The position numbers and the translations under genes were made by a program. Under the pieces are notes generated by a model. That model ran no database searches, was not told the DNA's origin, and worked only from the letters and a program-made list of their open reading frames with translations. Shown piece after piece: positions 22,942 to 30,425 of a stretch of 31,976 nucleotides of DNA (positions are counted from its first letter, which is position 1; every line of letters starts with the position of its first letter). The stretch lies in the IMG/VR virus record IMGVR_UViG_3300013132_001932, positions 1 to 31,976 of that record. One strand, written 5' to 3'. Origin of the DNA: a virus.

Positions 22942-22967
22942 TCCTTAGTTGAATAAACAATATATTA

Positions 22968-22996
22968 AGTATATAGCTTTGTTTAAGCTAGGTCAA
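22968..22996 (-). promoter_or_regulatory. sigma70-like promoter for the dsbA/polymerase unit
   Basis: Minus-strand TTGACC (22991-22996), 17-base spacer, TATACT (22968-22973). The -35 overlaps the end of the preceding gene. The spacer contains CTTAAAC rather than CTAAATA, at the same offset as the box in three other promoters. The leader would be about 20 bases, with AAGGAG before the ATG. Confidence 0.65.
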
Positions 22997-23412
22997 GAGA
23001 TTTTGCACTTTCCGAGTATTTTTGTTGCAGTTTGAAATTCGTAAGCCAAGTCATCAAACAATCCTTCTGGCGGGTTATCTGCGTATGCGCGACTCATGTA
23101 GGCCATTTGGCCCATGTCCAAGTAATAACTTTGGCTAGGCCAACGATTGTTACCCCAACCCATGCTATTGATTAGTAGGCACTCGTCGCCAACGGATTTG
23201 AAAATTTCTTTACGAGAGCTAACTGGTAGAGATGATGCACTTAGTAAACGTAGACTAACTGGAACTGTGTTGACTTTTGGTTTGTCTATGTAGTAAGCAA
23301 ATAAGTGTACCAGATATGCTTCTAGATCATGTGGAAGATTTACAGTAAGAGAATCTTCTGCTCTTTTAATAAGCTCATAAGATTCTCTGACGTAAATATC
23401 CCAGTTGTTCAT
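22993..23412 (-). CDS. hypothetical protein after SOD (139 aa)
   Basis: Starts MNNWDIYVRESYELIKRAED. The first ten residues end in an R-E and loosely resemble the targeting peptides of the neighbouring proteins, but lack the D/E-F-L/I core. The rest is a soluble alpha/beta protein with VNTVPVSLRLLSASSLPVSS and a Trp/Gly/Tyr-rich stretch (GWGNNRWPSQSYYLDMGQMA). No family recognised. It overlaps the superoxide dismutase gene by four bases and is the last gene of the internal-protein block. Confidence 0.6.
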   Translation of the reverse strand: MNNWDIYVRESYELIKRAEDSLTVNLPHDLEAYLVHLFAYYIDKPKVNTVPVSLRLLSASSLPVSSRKEIFKSVGDECLLINSMGWGNNRWPSQSYYLDMGQMAYMSRAYADNPPEGLFDDLAYEFQTATKILGKCKIS

Positions 23413-23942
23413 AGGCGTTTGTTGATTTCGTCCCAGTTGATTATGCGCCAGATATTTTTTAAGTACTTCTTTTTATCTGCACCATAATCAGTGATCCAGC
23501 TATGTTCCCACCAATCTATCAGAAGTGCTATATCTGTACGCTTTTGGTGATTTTGTATTGTTTTGATTGTGCCAGTTTTGCTTAGATAAATCCAATAGCT
23601 ACCTTGTAACTTCATAGCTTTTTCGGCTACTTCTTCTTTAAATTCATCAAAGGACCCAAACTTACGTTCAATTAAAGATCTGATTTGACCATTGGGTTTG
23701 TTTGATGTGCGCGGTGCCCTAAACTGTGGAAAGAATAAGTTATGTAAGAACGCACCTGCGGCATTAAATGTACGATCGCCTTCGTCCTTGTTATAGCGAT
23801 CTACATACCCTTTAGCTAGTTTACCGTAGTGATTGTCAATGTTAGCTTTACTTAACACAGGTGCAAGTGCTGTCCTTGAATATGGTAAATCTACCAATTC
23901 AAGTTTTTCTTTACTTTCTGTTAAGAAATCACTTGCTCGCAT
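23409..23942 (-). CDS. sodB: Fe/Mn superoxide dismutase with probable capsid-targeting peptide
   Basis: A 177-residue Fe/Mn-type superoxide dismutase. All four metal ligands are visible: H38 in NIDNHYGKLAKGYVD, H67 in GAFLHNLFF, and D143 and H147 in LIDWWEHSWITDYG. GSYWIYL and YLKNIWRIINW also match the family. Fe versus Mn cannot be decided safely. The odd part is the N-terminus, MRASDFLTES, which is not part of the SOD fold and matches the M-R/K-x-x-D/E-F-L-x-E leader of neighbouring genes. In T4 such leaders target internal proteins to the prohead and are cut by gp21 after the Glu. The start overlaps the upstream gene by one base. The enzyme may be carried in the virion to protect the infecting genome; this is inference. 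Confidence 0.9.
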   Translation of the reverse strand: MRASDFLTESKEKLELVDLPYSRTALAPVLSKANIDNHYGKLAKGYVDRYNKDEGDRTFNAAGAFLHNLFFPQFRAPRTSNKPNGQIRSLIERKFGSFDEFKEEVAEKAMKLQGSYWIYLSKTGTIKTIQNHQKRTDIALLIDWWEHSWITDYGADKKKYLKNIWRIINWDEINKRL

Positions 23943-24910
23943 TAGCAGTTCCAGCGACGACGTGCTTTACAAATTGCCTTATCTGGAGTTTTAGCACAGC
24001 TGATATTGTGCATGTTCATTTGACCTTTTGAACGACTGCAATAGCTCTTGCGGCGTTTGCTGGCCTTACTGCCACGTTTAAGTTTGCTAGGTTTAGTAGT
24101 AACTGCTGTCTTTAGTTTGCTACCAGGATGTTCACGACGATAGGCTTTCACTGCTTTGCGGCTCATACCATCTGTGCGGTCTTTTTTGTTAGTCTTTTGC
24201 CAATCTTCCATGACCGGTGTTGTAACAGCAAACACATATAATTCGTCATCTGATAGTGATTCTAGGTCTTCCCAAATCAATTCACTATTAACACCATTGT
24301 GTTCTGCTAGACTTTCAATAATATCTTCAATAAGATCAAATTCTTCTTCCAGAGATGCTATAGCAGGACCGTCAGGTTCATGATCAACCGTAGGTTGTAC
24401 ACCTTGTTCATGTTGACTAATCATATAGTCCATAACACCAACTAACATGCCTTTTGCTGATGCAATTTTCTCTTGTACCCATTCTGGTAAGTTTTCGTTA
24501 TCTTTAATATCTCGACACAAATGAGTCATTGTACGAATAATAGTATGTAGATCATTTTTAACCATACCCGCTTCGTCATTATATTCGTTGTGATCATAAC
24601 TTTCGTTATTTGGCACACAGTTGTTTACACGAACGCCACCTTTGATCTTGGTGCCTTCTTTGTGCTTGCCCTTCCAGCATTTAGCATCTAAACGTTGTTT
24701 AACTTCGTCTAAATCAGCTGGTTTTAAGGTAACTGTGTCGGCTTTAGGATTTCCTTCTAAGCGCCATTTCTTTATTAGATTGTCGTGAGCTTGGCGAGCA
24801 TCTTTATAATAGTCAAACTTTTTCCAAGGTTTACCACCAATACATACGTAGTAGGGTTCTATTTTGTTAAAGTTTTGAGATCCTTCGTTTAAAAATTCAC
24901 TTGGTTTCAT
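23942..24910 (-). CDS. basic Cys-rich protein with probable capsid-targeting peptide
   Basis: A 322-residue multi-part protein. The leader is MKPSEFLNEGSQ, matching the targeting consensus with a predicted cut after LNE. Next come YYVCIGGKPWKKFDYYKDAR (a small domain, about 20-75), a Cys-containing basic element CWKGKHKEGTKIKGGV, an acidic helical bundle (about 110-200) with LPEWVQEKIASAKGMLVGVM, and a very basic C-terminus with SRKAVKAYRREHPGSKLKTA, two or three clusters of Lys/Arg and a final RRRWNC. These small modules recur in structural or accessory proteins of marine T4-like phages. The basic tail suggests DNA binding inside the head. The start overlaps the protease gene by 14 bases. 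Confidence 0.7.
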   Translation of the reverse strand: MKPSEFLNEGSQNFNKIEPYYVCIGGKPWKKFDYYKDARQAHDNLIKKWRLEGNPKADTVTLKPADLDEVKQRLDAKCWKGKHKEGTKIKGGVRVNNCVPNNESYDHNEYNDEAGMVKNDLHTIIRTMTHLCRDIKDNENLPEWVQEKIASAKGMLVGVMDYMISQHEQGVQPTVDHEPDGPAIASLEEEFDLIEDIIESLAEHNGVNSELIWEDLESLSDDELYVFAVTTPVMEDWQKTNKKDRTDGMSRKAVKAYRREHPGSKLKTAVTTKPSKLKRGSKASKRRKSYCSRSKGQMNMHNISCAKTPDKAICKARRRWNC

Positions 24911-25586
24911 TTGTTTTTCCTGATTTCATGTTAGCACACCAATGTGCCATTCTTTGTTTTTCACCGCTGGAATTCTTAGCGATGCTTCTTAACTTACTAA
25001 CTGACTGTTTACAGTTCACACCTGAACGTTTGGCCAGACCCTTACGTCCTGGCTTCTTACCATCAGCAAAGTTTTCGTTGGCCTTCTTCTTACGTCCAGC
25101 ACAGTGGGCTTTTTGACTAAAGCCTTTTGGGTTACTACAATTAATTGACTTCTTGTATTTCTGACTCCACTCTTCAGGCAATACCACAGGCTCAATCTTC
25201 ATGTAGTTAGGGTGTGCTTGATTAAACAAGCGCATGATAACTCCGCCTTCTGCATTAGCTTCGTCTTCTATAGGACTACCTGTGTGCCAGCTGTCTGCGT
25301 CTAAGAGATGTTCTTCACCTTGACGATAGTGTACCATTTCGTGTGCTAGGGTACGTAGTACATCAACAATGTTACGATTGTCAATGACCACTGTGATGGT
25401 CTTTGATTCATTTTCAAAACGACCAAATGTAGGTACATGAGTGTCAGATATTTCTTTGGCTAGGTGAATTTTAGGTATATGATCTAATTCTAGATGTTTG
25501 ACAGCAATAGGTAAGAAGTCACGTAGAGCATCAATGATAGTGGGCTCTGGCGGTAATTCTTGTTCAAACATCTCGTATAAGTTCAT
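24897..25586 (-). CDS. zinc metalloprotease-like protein, possible virion-internal
   Basis: A 229-residue protein with a zincin motif HEMVH at residues 82-86 in LRTLAHEMVHYRQGEEHLLD; E109 or E113 in EDEANAEGG may be the third ligand. Preceding strands TITVVIDNRN fit a minimal peptidase fold. The C-terminal third is basic and carries short Cys-containing modules: INCSNPKGFSQKAHCAGRKK, then GVNCKQSVSKLRSIAKNSSG and HWCANMKSGK. The N-terminus MNLYEMFEQE is close to, but not a perfect match of, the targeting peptide seen in neighbours. It is upstream of the basic Cys-rich gene in the same run. The target is unknown. A CTAAATACTAT late-promoter-like sequence lies about 29 bases before the start. 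Confidence 0.7.
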   Translation of the reverse strand: MNLYEMFEQELPPEPTIIDALRDFLPIAVKHLELDHIPKIHLAKEISDTHVPTFGRFENESKTITVVIDNRNIVDVLRTLAHEMVHYRQGEEHLLDADSWHTGSPIEDEANAEGGVIMRLFNQAHPNYMKIEPVVLPEEWSQKYKKSINCSNPKGFSQKAHCAGRKKKANENFADGKKPGRKGLAKRSGVNCKQSVSKLRSIAKNSSGEKQRMAHWCANMKSGKTNETK

Positions 25587-25588
25587 TA

Positions 25589-28500
25589 TTATAGCCCTGC
25601 TAGTCTGCGTATAGTATTTAGTGATTCGTTGGTTTCGCCAATTTGACGAACTTCTAAGTCACCTGCACTTAAGCCTAAATCGTGTTCCCATTGACGTGCT
25701 TTGCTTACAGCATGATCTAGGGTAGCCTGACGTATTACTGCTACAACAGATCCTGTATGCGGATTTACAATTTGGAACTCTTGTGTTCCTTGTCCTGGAA
25801 CTGCTTGTGGTTCTGGCTCATGTGCTTGCGAGTCGGGGTCATTTGATGTCACAGGATCGTCACGGTCGATTAATTCTGCTTGCTGTGCTGCTAACGGGTC
25901 TACCTCGCCTAGTCCTGGTGCTATAATGTCACCTTGCTGTGCGGCACGTGCTTGTTCACCTTGCTCGATACTACTTGCCAATCTGCGGCGGAACTCATCA
26001 TCAATTTTGTTAACGAGCTGTACACGCTGATGACTACTTAAATTCATAGTGCTATCTATATCAGCCGCTGTAGCACGAACATTACGCAAGTTAGCTGTAT
26101 CGTGTGTTTGAATATTTTGAACCCATACGTTCCACGGACGAGGCCATTCGCCTGCTTGTGCGGTTGTGCTGTTGCGACTGCGCATTTCTGCTTGGATTCT
26201 GCTGATAACTAAATCACGTTGTTCTATGCTTAGTTGTGTAGCTGACCCTGTGCCATTGGCAACATTGTCTACTACGCTTTGTAGTGTAGCCTCATTGCTA
26301 GCACTCATGCCATCTAACCATGACTTCCAACTGTTAGGTAAACTGTTAAATAATTCTTCAGCATTATCTGGCTCTGGTGTGCCTATCTGCATTGGTGTGC
26401 CAGGCTCAAAACGCAATTCACTGCCACCAACATCACCTGCCATTCTGCCTTCACCTGACGTTGCTCTATATGTTAGCTCATCGTCAACTAATTTGATTAG
26501 TAATTGTTTTTGTTCACCGGTTAAATCACCGTTATAGTCACCGTCTACGGCTTTGAGTTTAGCCTTACGCAATACTTCATCAGTGTTGCTAGGAATAACC
26601 AACAACCATGTGTTAAACGGGTTTGGCATAGCGGCGATCTTATCTTGGAAACTGCGTGGGTAAACCTTACGATTACCGTATGCTGTCATTTCGTTAGGCT
26701 CACCTTCTGTTTCACGACGTTTAAGTTCACGCTCAATAACTGCTTGTAAGAACTCGTAGTTCATAGCACTTATTTCGCTACTCATATTACGTGCCTTAAC
26801 ATTACGTAAGGCTGTTTCTAATGTACTGCGTTCTTTAGTTTTAATTTCGTTAACAAACTTGGATAAGGTGTATGTAGGTAAATCATTTACTTGACGATTA
26901 AACTCATCTGAGCTCATATCATCTAAATTAATATCTTCCGACTTCTCTTCAGCACGTAGTCGAGTAATACTTTGCTCACGACTCATGCCCATGTTCTTGC
27001 CACCTTTAAGGATGGCTTCATTTTCGTTGTTAGCGTGTACTAACTGCTTACCGCCCGAGCCATCTTTGTTCATAACCCAGTATGATTTAATCTCACTTTG
27101 TGCCTGACGCCAATCTAGTTCGCTTTGTAAGACAGCGATAGCCAATGGCACTTCTACATCCGGATCTAGCTCGTCATCATATTCACCAGCGTTAAGGGTG
27201 TTGATAGTTGACTGAAGTTCTTGATCGCTAAACGGACTCATATCTTTGAGCATTCTACGCCATTTTTCTGGCAGGCCTTCTATTTTACGTTTAACATCTT
27301 CGTCTTTGTTTAATTGTGTAACTGCGGCTTTCTTAGTTTTTTCAAGCTCACGACCTTTTTTAGCGAATTTTAGTCGAGCAACTAGATCTTCTTTAGGCAT
27401 TTCACCTATAGCATATTTGCTGAATAGCTTAACTGAGTCATCTGGATTCTTTTCTTGTTCTACTAGTTTGTATAACTTCTTAGCATACTCTTGTTTGTAT
27501 GCTTCTGGGTCTGTGGCAATACGTAGGCTCATACTTAAACGTAGGACCGTATTGATTAAATCAAATGGATTTTGGTCTAGGTAATCGCCACCTGGGCCGC
27601 GGAATTCTACGTAGTTTGATTTGGTATTGATACTGGTGTATTTGTCGGTGATACCTGAGTGAATAGTTTTACTTGCTAGACTGTTTAAGTGTTGTTTCAT
27701 CTGTGCTAAGACTGCTGGCACATCTTCTGGACGGATACGATCTTTAATCTTACTCATAGCACTCTTACAGTAGCTATTATATTCACGACCAAACTGTTTT
27801 AATACGTGTTCGTCACCTAGGAATAAGGCTAGTTTAACATAGTCTAACTTGTCAATAGTCATATCTGGCACACTGATGTTCATGTGTAGGCCAGTTGACT
27901 TATTAGTGTAGCAACCTTCTTTCTTGGCCCAAGCATACATTTTTTGTAGCATTTCTAGGCCGTCTTTAATTGGCATAGGTGGGCTGACAAACTCTAGGCC
28001 ACCATCACCTTCATCAGCATCAATGCTTGAGTCAGGCTCTACAATCCAGTTTTTTCCATCGCGACGAGCACCGTGATAGTTGTTTGATGAGTTTACATAG
28101 TCTAAGCCCATAGCACGACCGAACTCGTCTGCTACAGTTTCCACATCTAGTTCACCTTCGCCACCATAGTAACGCCAGTGTGGCCAATCTAAGCCCCATT
28201 CACGTTCTGCTTCACTCATGAAGTCAATGCCTAGATCACGCAACCACGCTTCTTGATCGTAGTCACTATCATTGCGCATTTCGTCTTCTAGCTCTTGGCG
28301 AACTTCGTCGTAGGCATATTGGTACTCACGACTGTCAGTATCTTCCATCATGTCGTCTAGAGTTTTTTCATTAAGGGCTAGTGCCATTTGATGAATTTCA
28401 TCTTCAGCTGCCTTATCTTCTGGATTTTCGTCTGGGTTATTTTCTTTCCATTGTTCCAGGGCTAACTCTTTCATATCGTCAAAGTCAATTTCACCATCTA

Positions 28501-28882
28501 GACGATCACGGATACGATCGTTTAACTCATCTTCGTCTATGTTGTCACTGATCTTTTCGCCGGTCCAATCTAGGTATTGGTTCAACATTTCTTCGCGTAG
28601 GCGTCGAGCACTACTTGGTCCTAGGTTTGACATTTCACCGTTACTAAAGAATTCTATAATGTCATCTATGCTGTAACAGCGTTCGTCCATGTCATAGTCA
28701 TATTCACCTTCGCCACTGTCGTCATCTACGGCAACATTGGGCACCACGAGTTCAAATTCTATTCCCATCAACATTCCGTCAGCTTCCGGGCTGTTGGCGA
28801 ATTTTTGTAAGGCACTGGGTGACATCTTGACTTCATCAAGAACTTCTTCACTTAATAATGGTTTTATTTGTTCGTATCGCAT
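25589..28882 (-). CDS. giant amidoligase-like protein with five C-terminal repeats
   Basis: A 1097-residue protein, the largest in the window. Residues 38-460 resemble the Amidoligase_2 family (glutamine-synthetase/ATP-grasp-like ligases that form amide bonds): GIEFELVVP (40-48), WIVEPDSSID (279-288), GGLEFVSPPMP (294-304), STGLHMNISVPD (329-340) and NYVEFRGPGGDYL (423-435). A long acidic insert (50-270) interrupts the domain. Residues 537-967 carry five copies of a ~55-residue repeat with P-x-x-W-x-x-W/F-L-x-x-I/M near its start and L-x-x-x-Q-x-x-L-x-x-x-I-x-x-E-x-x-x-R at its end. Two further short modules (600-645, 1036-1080) resemble each other. I took the ATG at 28880-28882 (MRYEQIKPLLSEE) because the upstream frame to 29011 is inside the homing endonuclease gene. 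This N-terminus also looks like a targeting peptide. Confidence 0.7.
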   Translation of the reverse strand: MRYEQIKPLLSEEVLDEVKMSPSALQKFANSPEADGMLMGIEFELVVPNVAVDDDSGEGEYDYDMDERCYSIDDIIEFFSNGEMSNLGPSSARRLREEMLNQYLDWTGEKISDNIDEDELNDRIRDRLDGEIDFDDMKELALEQWKENNPDENPEDKAAEDEIHQMALALNEKTLDDMMEDTDSREYQYAYDEVRQELEDEMRNDSDYDQEAWLRDLGIDFMSEAEREWGLDWPHWRYYGGEGELDVETVADEFGRAMGLDYVNSSNNYHGARRDGKNWIVEPDSSIDADEGDGGLEFVSPPMPIKDGLEMLQKMYAWAKKEGCYTNKSTGLHMNISVPDMTIDKLDYVKLALFLGDEHVLKQFGREYNSYCKSAMSKIKDRIRPEDVPAVLAQMKQHLNSLASKTIHSGITDKYTSINTKSNYVEFRGPGGDYLDQNPFDLINTVLRLSMSLRIATDPEAYKQEYAKKLYKLVEQEKNPDDSVKLFSKYAIGEMPKEDLVARLKFAKKGRELEKTKKAAVTQLNKDEDVKRKIEGLPEKWRRMLKDMSPFSDQELQSTINTLNAGEYDDELDPDVEVPLAIAVLQSELDWRQAQSEIKSYWVMNKDGSGGKQLVHANNENEAILKGGKNMGMSREQSITRLRAEEKSEDINLDDMSSDEFNRQVNDLPTYTLSKFVNEIKTKERSTLETALRNVKARNMSSEISAMNYEFLQAVIERELKRRETEGEPNEMTAYGNRKVYPRSFQDKIAAMPNPFNTWLLVIPSNTDEVLRKAKLKAVDGDYNGDLTGEQKQLLIKLVDDELTYRATSGEGRMAGDVGGSELRFEPGTPMQIGTPEPDNAEELFNSLPNSWKSWLDGMSASNEATLQSVVDNVANGTGSATQLSIEQRDLVISRIQAEMRSRNSTTAQAGEWPRPWNVWVQNIQTHDTANLRNVRATAADIDSTMNLSSHQRVQLVNKIDDEFRRRLASSIEQGEQARAAQQGDIIAPGLGEVDPLAAQQAELIDRDDPVTSNDPDSQAHEPEPQAVPGQGTQEFQIVNPHTGSVVAVIRQATLDHAVSKARQWEHDLGLSAGDLEVRQIGETNESLNTIRRLAGL
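25608..25621 (-). promoter_or_regulatory. T4 late-promoter-like sequence before the metalloprotease gene
   Basis: On the minus strand CTAAATACTATACG (25608-25621) is close to the T4 late promoter TATAAATACTATT. It lies in the last codons of the amidoligase-like gene and about 29 bases upstream of the protease ATG. Because it is within a coding sequence it could be chance, but the spacing is right for a late gene and no sigma70-type promoter is seen nearby. Confidence 0.4.
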
Positions 28883-28890
28883 AGTCTTTT

Positions 28891-28898
28891 GATAAATA
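28891..28898 (+). promoter_or_regulatory. late-promoter-like GATAAATA for the homing endonuclease
   Basis: GATAAATA on the plus strand, differing from T4 TATAAATA at the first base, about 64 bases upstream of the endonuclease ATG. It lies in the 79-base gap between the divergent genes and fits late expression of a free-standing homing endonuclease. Confidence 0.4.
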
Positions 28899-28943
28899 AT
28901 AGTGTAGTTCGCGATATTGGAGTATCCAACTACCCTAATACTG

Positions 28944-28951
28944 TTAAGGAG
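28944..28951 (+). promoter_or_regulatory. ribosome binding site of the homing endonuclease
   Basis: TTAAGGAG on the plus strand, with 10 bases to the ATG at 28962-28964. It decides between this ATG and an upstream TTG at 28917, which has no such site. GGAGTATC occurs twice here, at 28919-28926 and 28948-28955. Confidence 0.6.
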
Positions 28952-28961
28952 TATCAGCTTT

Positions 28962-29585
28962 ATGTTATTTATCACAAATAAGTATACCACTTGGTATAAT
29001 AATATTGTCAAACACGCACAAGAACGAACACTATCTGAAGGTATCTATGCTGAGAAGCATCATATCATACCCAAGTCTATGGGAGGAAATGATAGCAAAG
29101 ATAATCTTGCTCGCTTAACAGCAAGAGAACATTTTATCTGTCATTGGCTCTTAACTAAAATGACCACAGGCGAAGCAAAACATAAAATGATATATGCGGC
29201 TTGGTCTATGGTAAGAAAAGGTAGAGGACAAGAACGATACAAGATGACTAGCAGGACATATGAGTCATTGAGAAAACAACTTTCTGAAACTAAACGAGGA
29301 AGAACGCCTTGGAACAAAGGCAAAACATACTCTGAAGAGAGCAAAGCAAAAATGTCCGCAGCTAAGAAAGGAAAAAGCATACCGTGGAACAAAGGACTAA
29401 CGGGTGTATTCTCTCACAGTGAGGAGTCCAGACAGAAAATGTCCAATACACAAAAAGGTCGTGTATTCTCAGATGAGCATAGACTAAAACTTTCGTTAGT
29501 CCAAAAAGGTAAACCTAAGTCAGAAGAAACAAAAAGAAAACTATCTGAAATTAATAAGGCAAAAGCTGCCGCAAAGAAATTATAA
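28962..29585 (+). CDS. HNH homing endonuclease with NUMOD3 repeats
   Basis: A 207-residue free-standing homing endonuclease, the only plus-strand gene. The HNH nuclease is N-terminal: YAEKHHIIPKSMGGNDSKDN then LARLTAREHFICHWLLTKM, the typical form in T4-like phage mobile genes. From about residue 95 there are four or five short Ser/Lys-rich DNA-binding repeats of the NUMOD3 kind (for example SEESKAKMSAAKKGKSIPWN, HSEESRQKMSNTQKGR, SDEHRLKLSLVQKGK, KSEETKRKLSEINKAK). The enzyme would cut related phage genomes lacking it and spread by repair. It sits between the ParB-like and amidoligase-like genes and does not split a visible gene. Composition and strand unlike its neighbours indicate insertion. 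Confidence 0.92.
   Translation: MLFITNKYTTWYNNIVKHAQERTLSEGIYAEKHHIIPKSMGGNDSKDNLARLTAREHFICHWLLTKMTTGEAKHKMIYAAWSMVRKGRGQERYKMTSRTYESLRKQLSETKRGRTPWNKGKTYSEESKAKMSAAKKGKSIPWNKGLTGVFSHSEESRQKMSNTQKGRVFSDEHRLKLSLVQKGKPKSEETKRKLSEINKAKAAAKKL
28966..28973 (-). promoter_or_regulatory. late-promoter-like GATAAATA for the amidoligase-like gene
   Basis: GATAAATA on the minus strand within the first codons of the endonuclease gene, about 84 bases upstream of the amidoligase-like ATG. It mirrors the plus-strand box at 28891-28898, so the two genes may be driven by divergent, overlapping late promoters. Confidence 0.35.
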
Positions 29586-29630
29586 TAGCTCACTTCTGGC
29601 ATCCCTCCAGCGCAGCAGCCGCGCACACCA

Positions 29631-29665
29631 AACACCATAACGAGTATGGGCCTAAGGTAGGTGTT
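29631..29665. repeat. nested inverted repeats after the homing endonuclease
   Basis: AACACC (29631-29636) pairs with GGTGTT (29660-29665), and inside them CCATA (29635-29639) pairs with TATGG (29645-29649) around a five-base loop; the two stems share two bases, so only one can form fully at a time. The region 29586-29665 also has a short GC-rich run (GCGC...GCGC, 29610-29624). It may end endonuclease transcription or mark the insertion boundary. There is no T-run, so it is not a classical terminator. Confidence 0.35.
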
Positions 29666-30424
29666 CTATTGTGTTGATTGTACTACTTGTTTGTATTGCT
29701 CTTTAATCTTTTGTATCCTAGGTAAGAATTTACTTTTACCTTCATCATTTAGGTATTTCTGTAGTCTAGGTTCAATATACTTTAACATGTCGTAGACATA
29801 TTTTAACAGCACAGGAATAACTTTGGGATTCTTGTAAAACGCAGGTTCATTATAAACTTCAACAAATGTTCGTCCGTTCACGATAGGTTGTTTGAACTGT
29901 GCTTGTATTACCTTGAGTTCTTGTATAGCTGTTTGGTCTACAGCATAATCGTGTATACGAGCAGTATTCATAGTGATAAAGAAGCCAAAGTCTGCTAATA
30001 GGTTGGTGTAACCTTGTAGGTCTATGCTTTCAGTTAAGGATTCTGTTATTTCTTCGTAGGGCACATAAGCTGGTATGTGTGTCATACCACTTAATTTTGC
30101 AGCCATGGCACGATGGTTACCATCAATAATATAACCATCTAGGTCTACGACAATAGGTTTGTTTTTAATTTCGTGTTGACTAATAGTCATAACGTGATCC
30201 ATGTCTACGTCTAGGATGCGATTGTATGGATCTTCAATATAAGCATCTTCACTTTCTGGGTCCGCTATTTGTAGTTTACTAATGGGATAGTTTATTAACT
30301 CCCACGCCTCATGATTCATAATGCTGTGATCTACACTACCTGACCAGTCTGGGTGTATCTTTTTAACATATCGCAAGACTTGGCTGTTAGATAAATTTTC
30401 AAGTATAAAGTCTTTAGCTCTCAT
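29666..30424 (-). CDS. ParB/Srx-like protein with probable capsid-targeting peptide
   Basis: A 252-residue protein. MRAKDFILENLSNSQ fits the targeting consensus with a likely cut after ILE. Residues about 75-120 hold a ParB/sulfiredoxin-type core: KPIVVDLDGYIIDGNHRAMA, with the D-G-N-H-R-x-x-A signature, then a G-M-T-H-I-P-A-Y-V strand. In ParB-family proteins this site binds nucleotides or cuts DNA. The second half (about 125-252) is helical, with a long amphipathic C-terminus. It starts two bases after the stop of the 439-residue gene, so the two are co-translated. Being in the virion block it may act on host DNA after entry; that is inference. Confidence 0.72.
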   Translation of the reverse strand: MRAKDFILENLSNSQVLRYVKKIHPDWSGSVDHSIMNHEAWELINYPISKLQIADPESEDAYIEDPYNRILDVDMDHVMTISQHEIKNKPIVVDLDGYIIDGNHRAMAAKLSGMTHIPAYVPYEEITESLTESIDLQGYTNLLADFGFFITMNTARIHDYAVDQTAIQELKVIQAQFKQPIVNGRTFVEVYNEPAFYKNPKVIPVLLKYVYDMLKYIEPRLQKYLNDEGKSKFLPRIQKIKEQYKQVVQSTQ

Positions 30425-30425
30425 A

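Noticed and set aside
22993-23412. Counting this protein among those with a targeting leader
   Set aside because: MNNWDIYVRE lacks the D/E-F-L/I-x-E core, so it was kept as a plain hypothetical despite its position in the block.
26166-27584. Plus-strand open frames opposite the amidoligase-like gene
   Set aside because: They are complements of a clearly coding minus-strand frame, have no domain features and no ribosome binding site.
28983-28998. Perfect inverted repeat TATACC-ACTT-GGTATA
   Set aside because: It falls in the endonuclease coding sequence and is short. An operator is possible but there is no second copy or promoter at the right place to support it.
28883-29011. Extension of the amidoligase-like gene upstream to a start at 29011
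   Set aside because: The added 43 residues are hydrophobic and irregular, lie within the coding sequence of the homing endonuclease on the other strand, and would hide the MRYEQ leader-like start.
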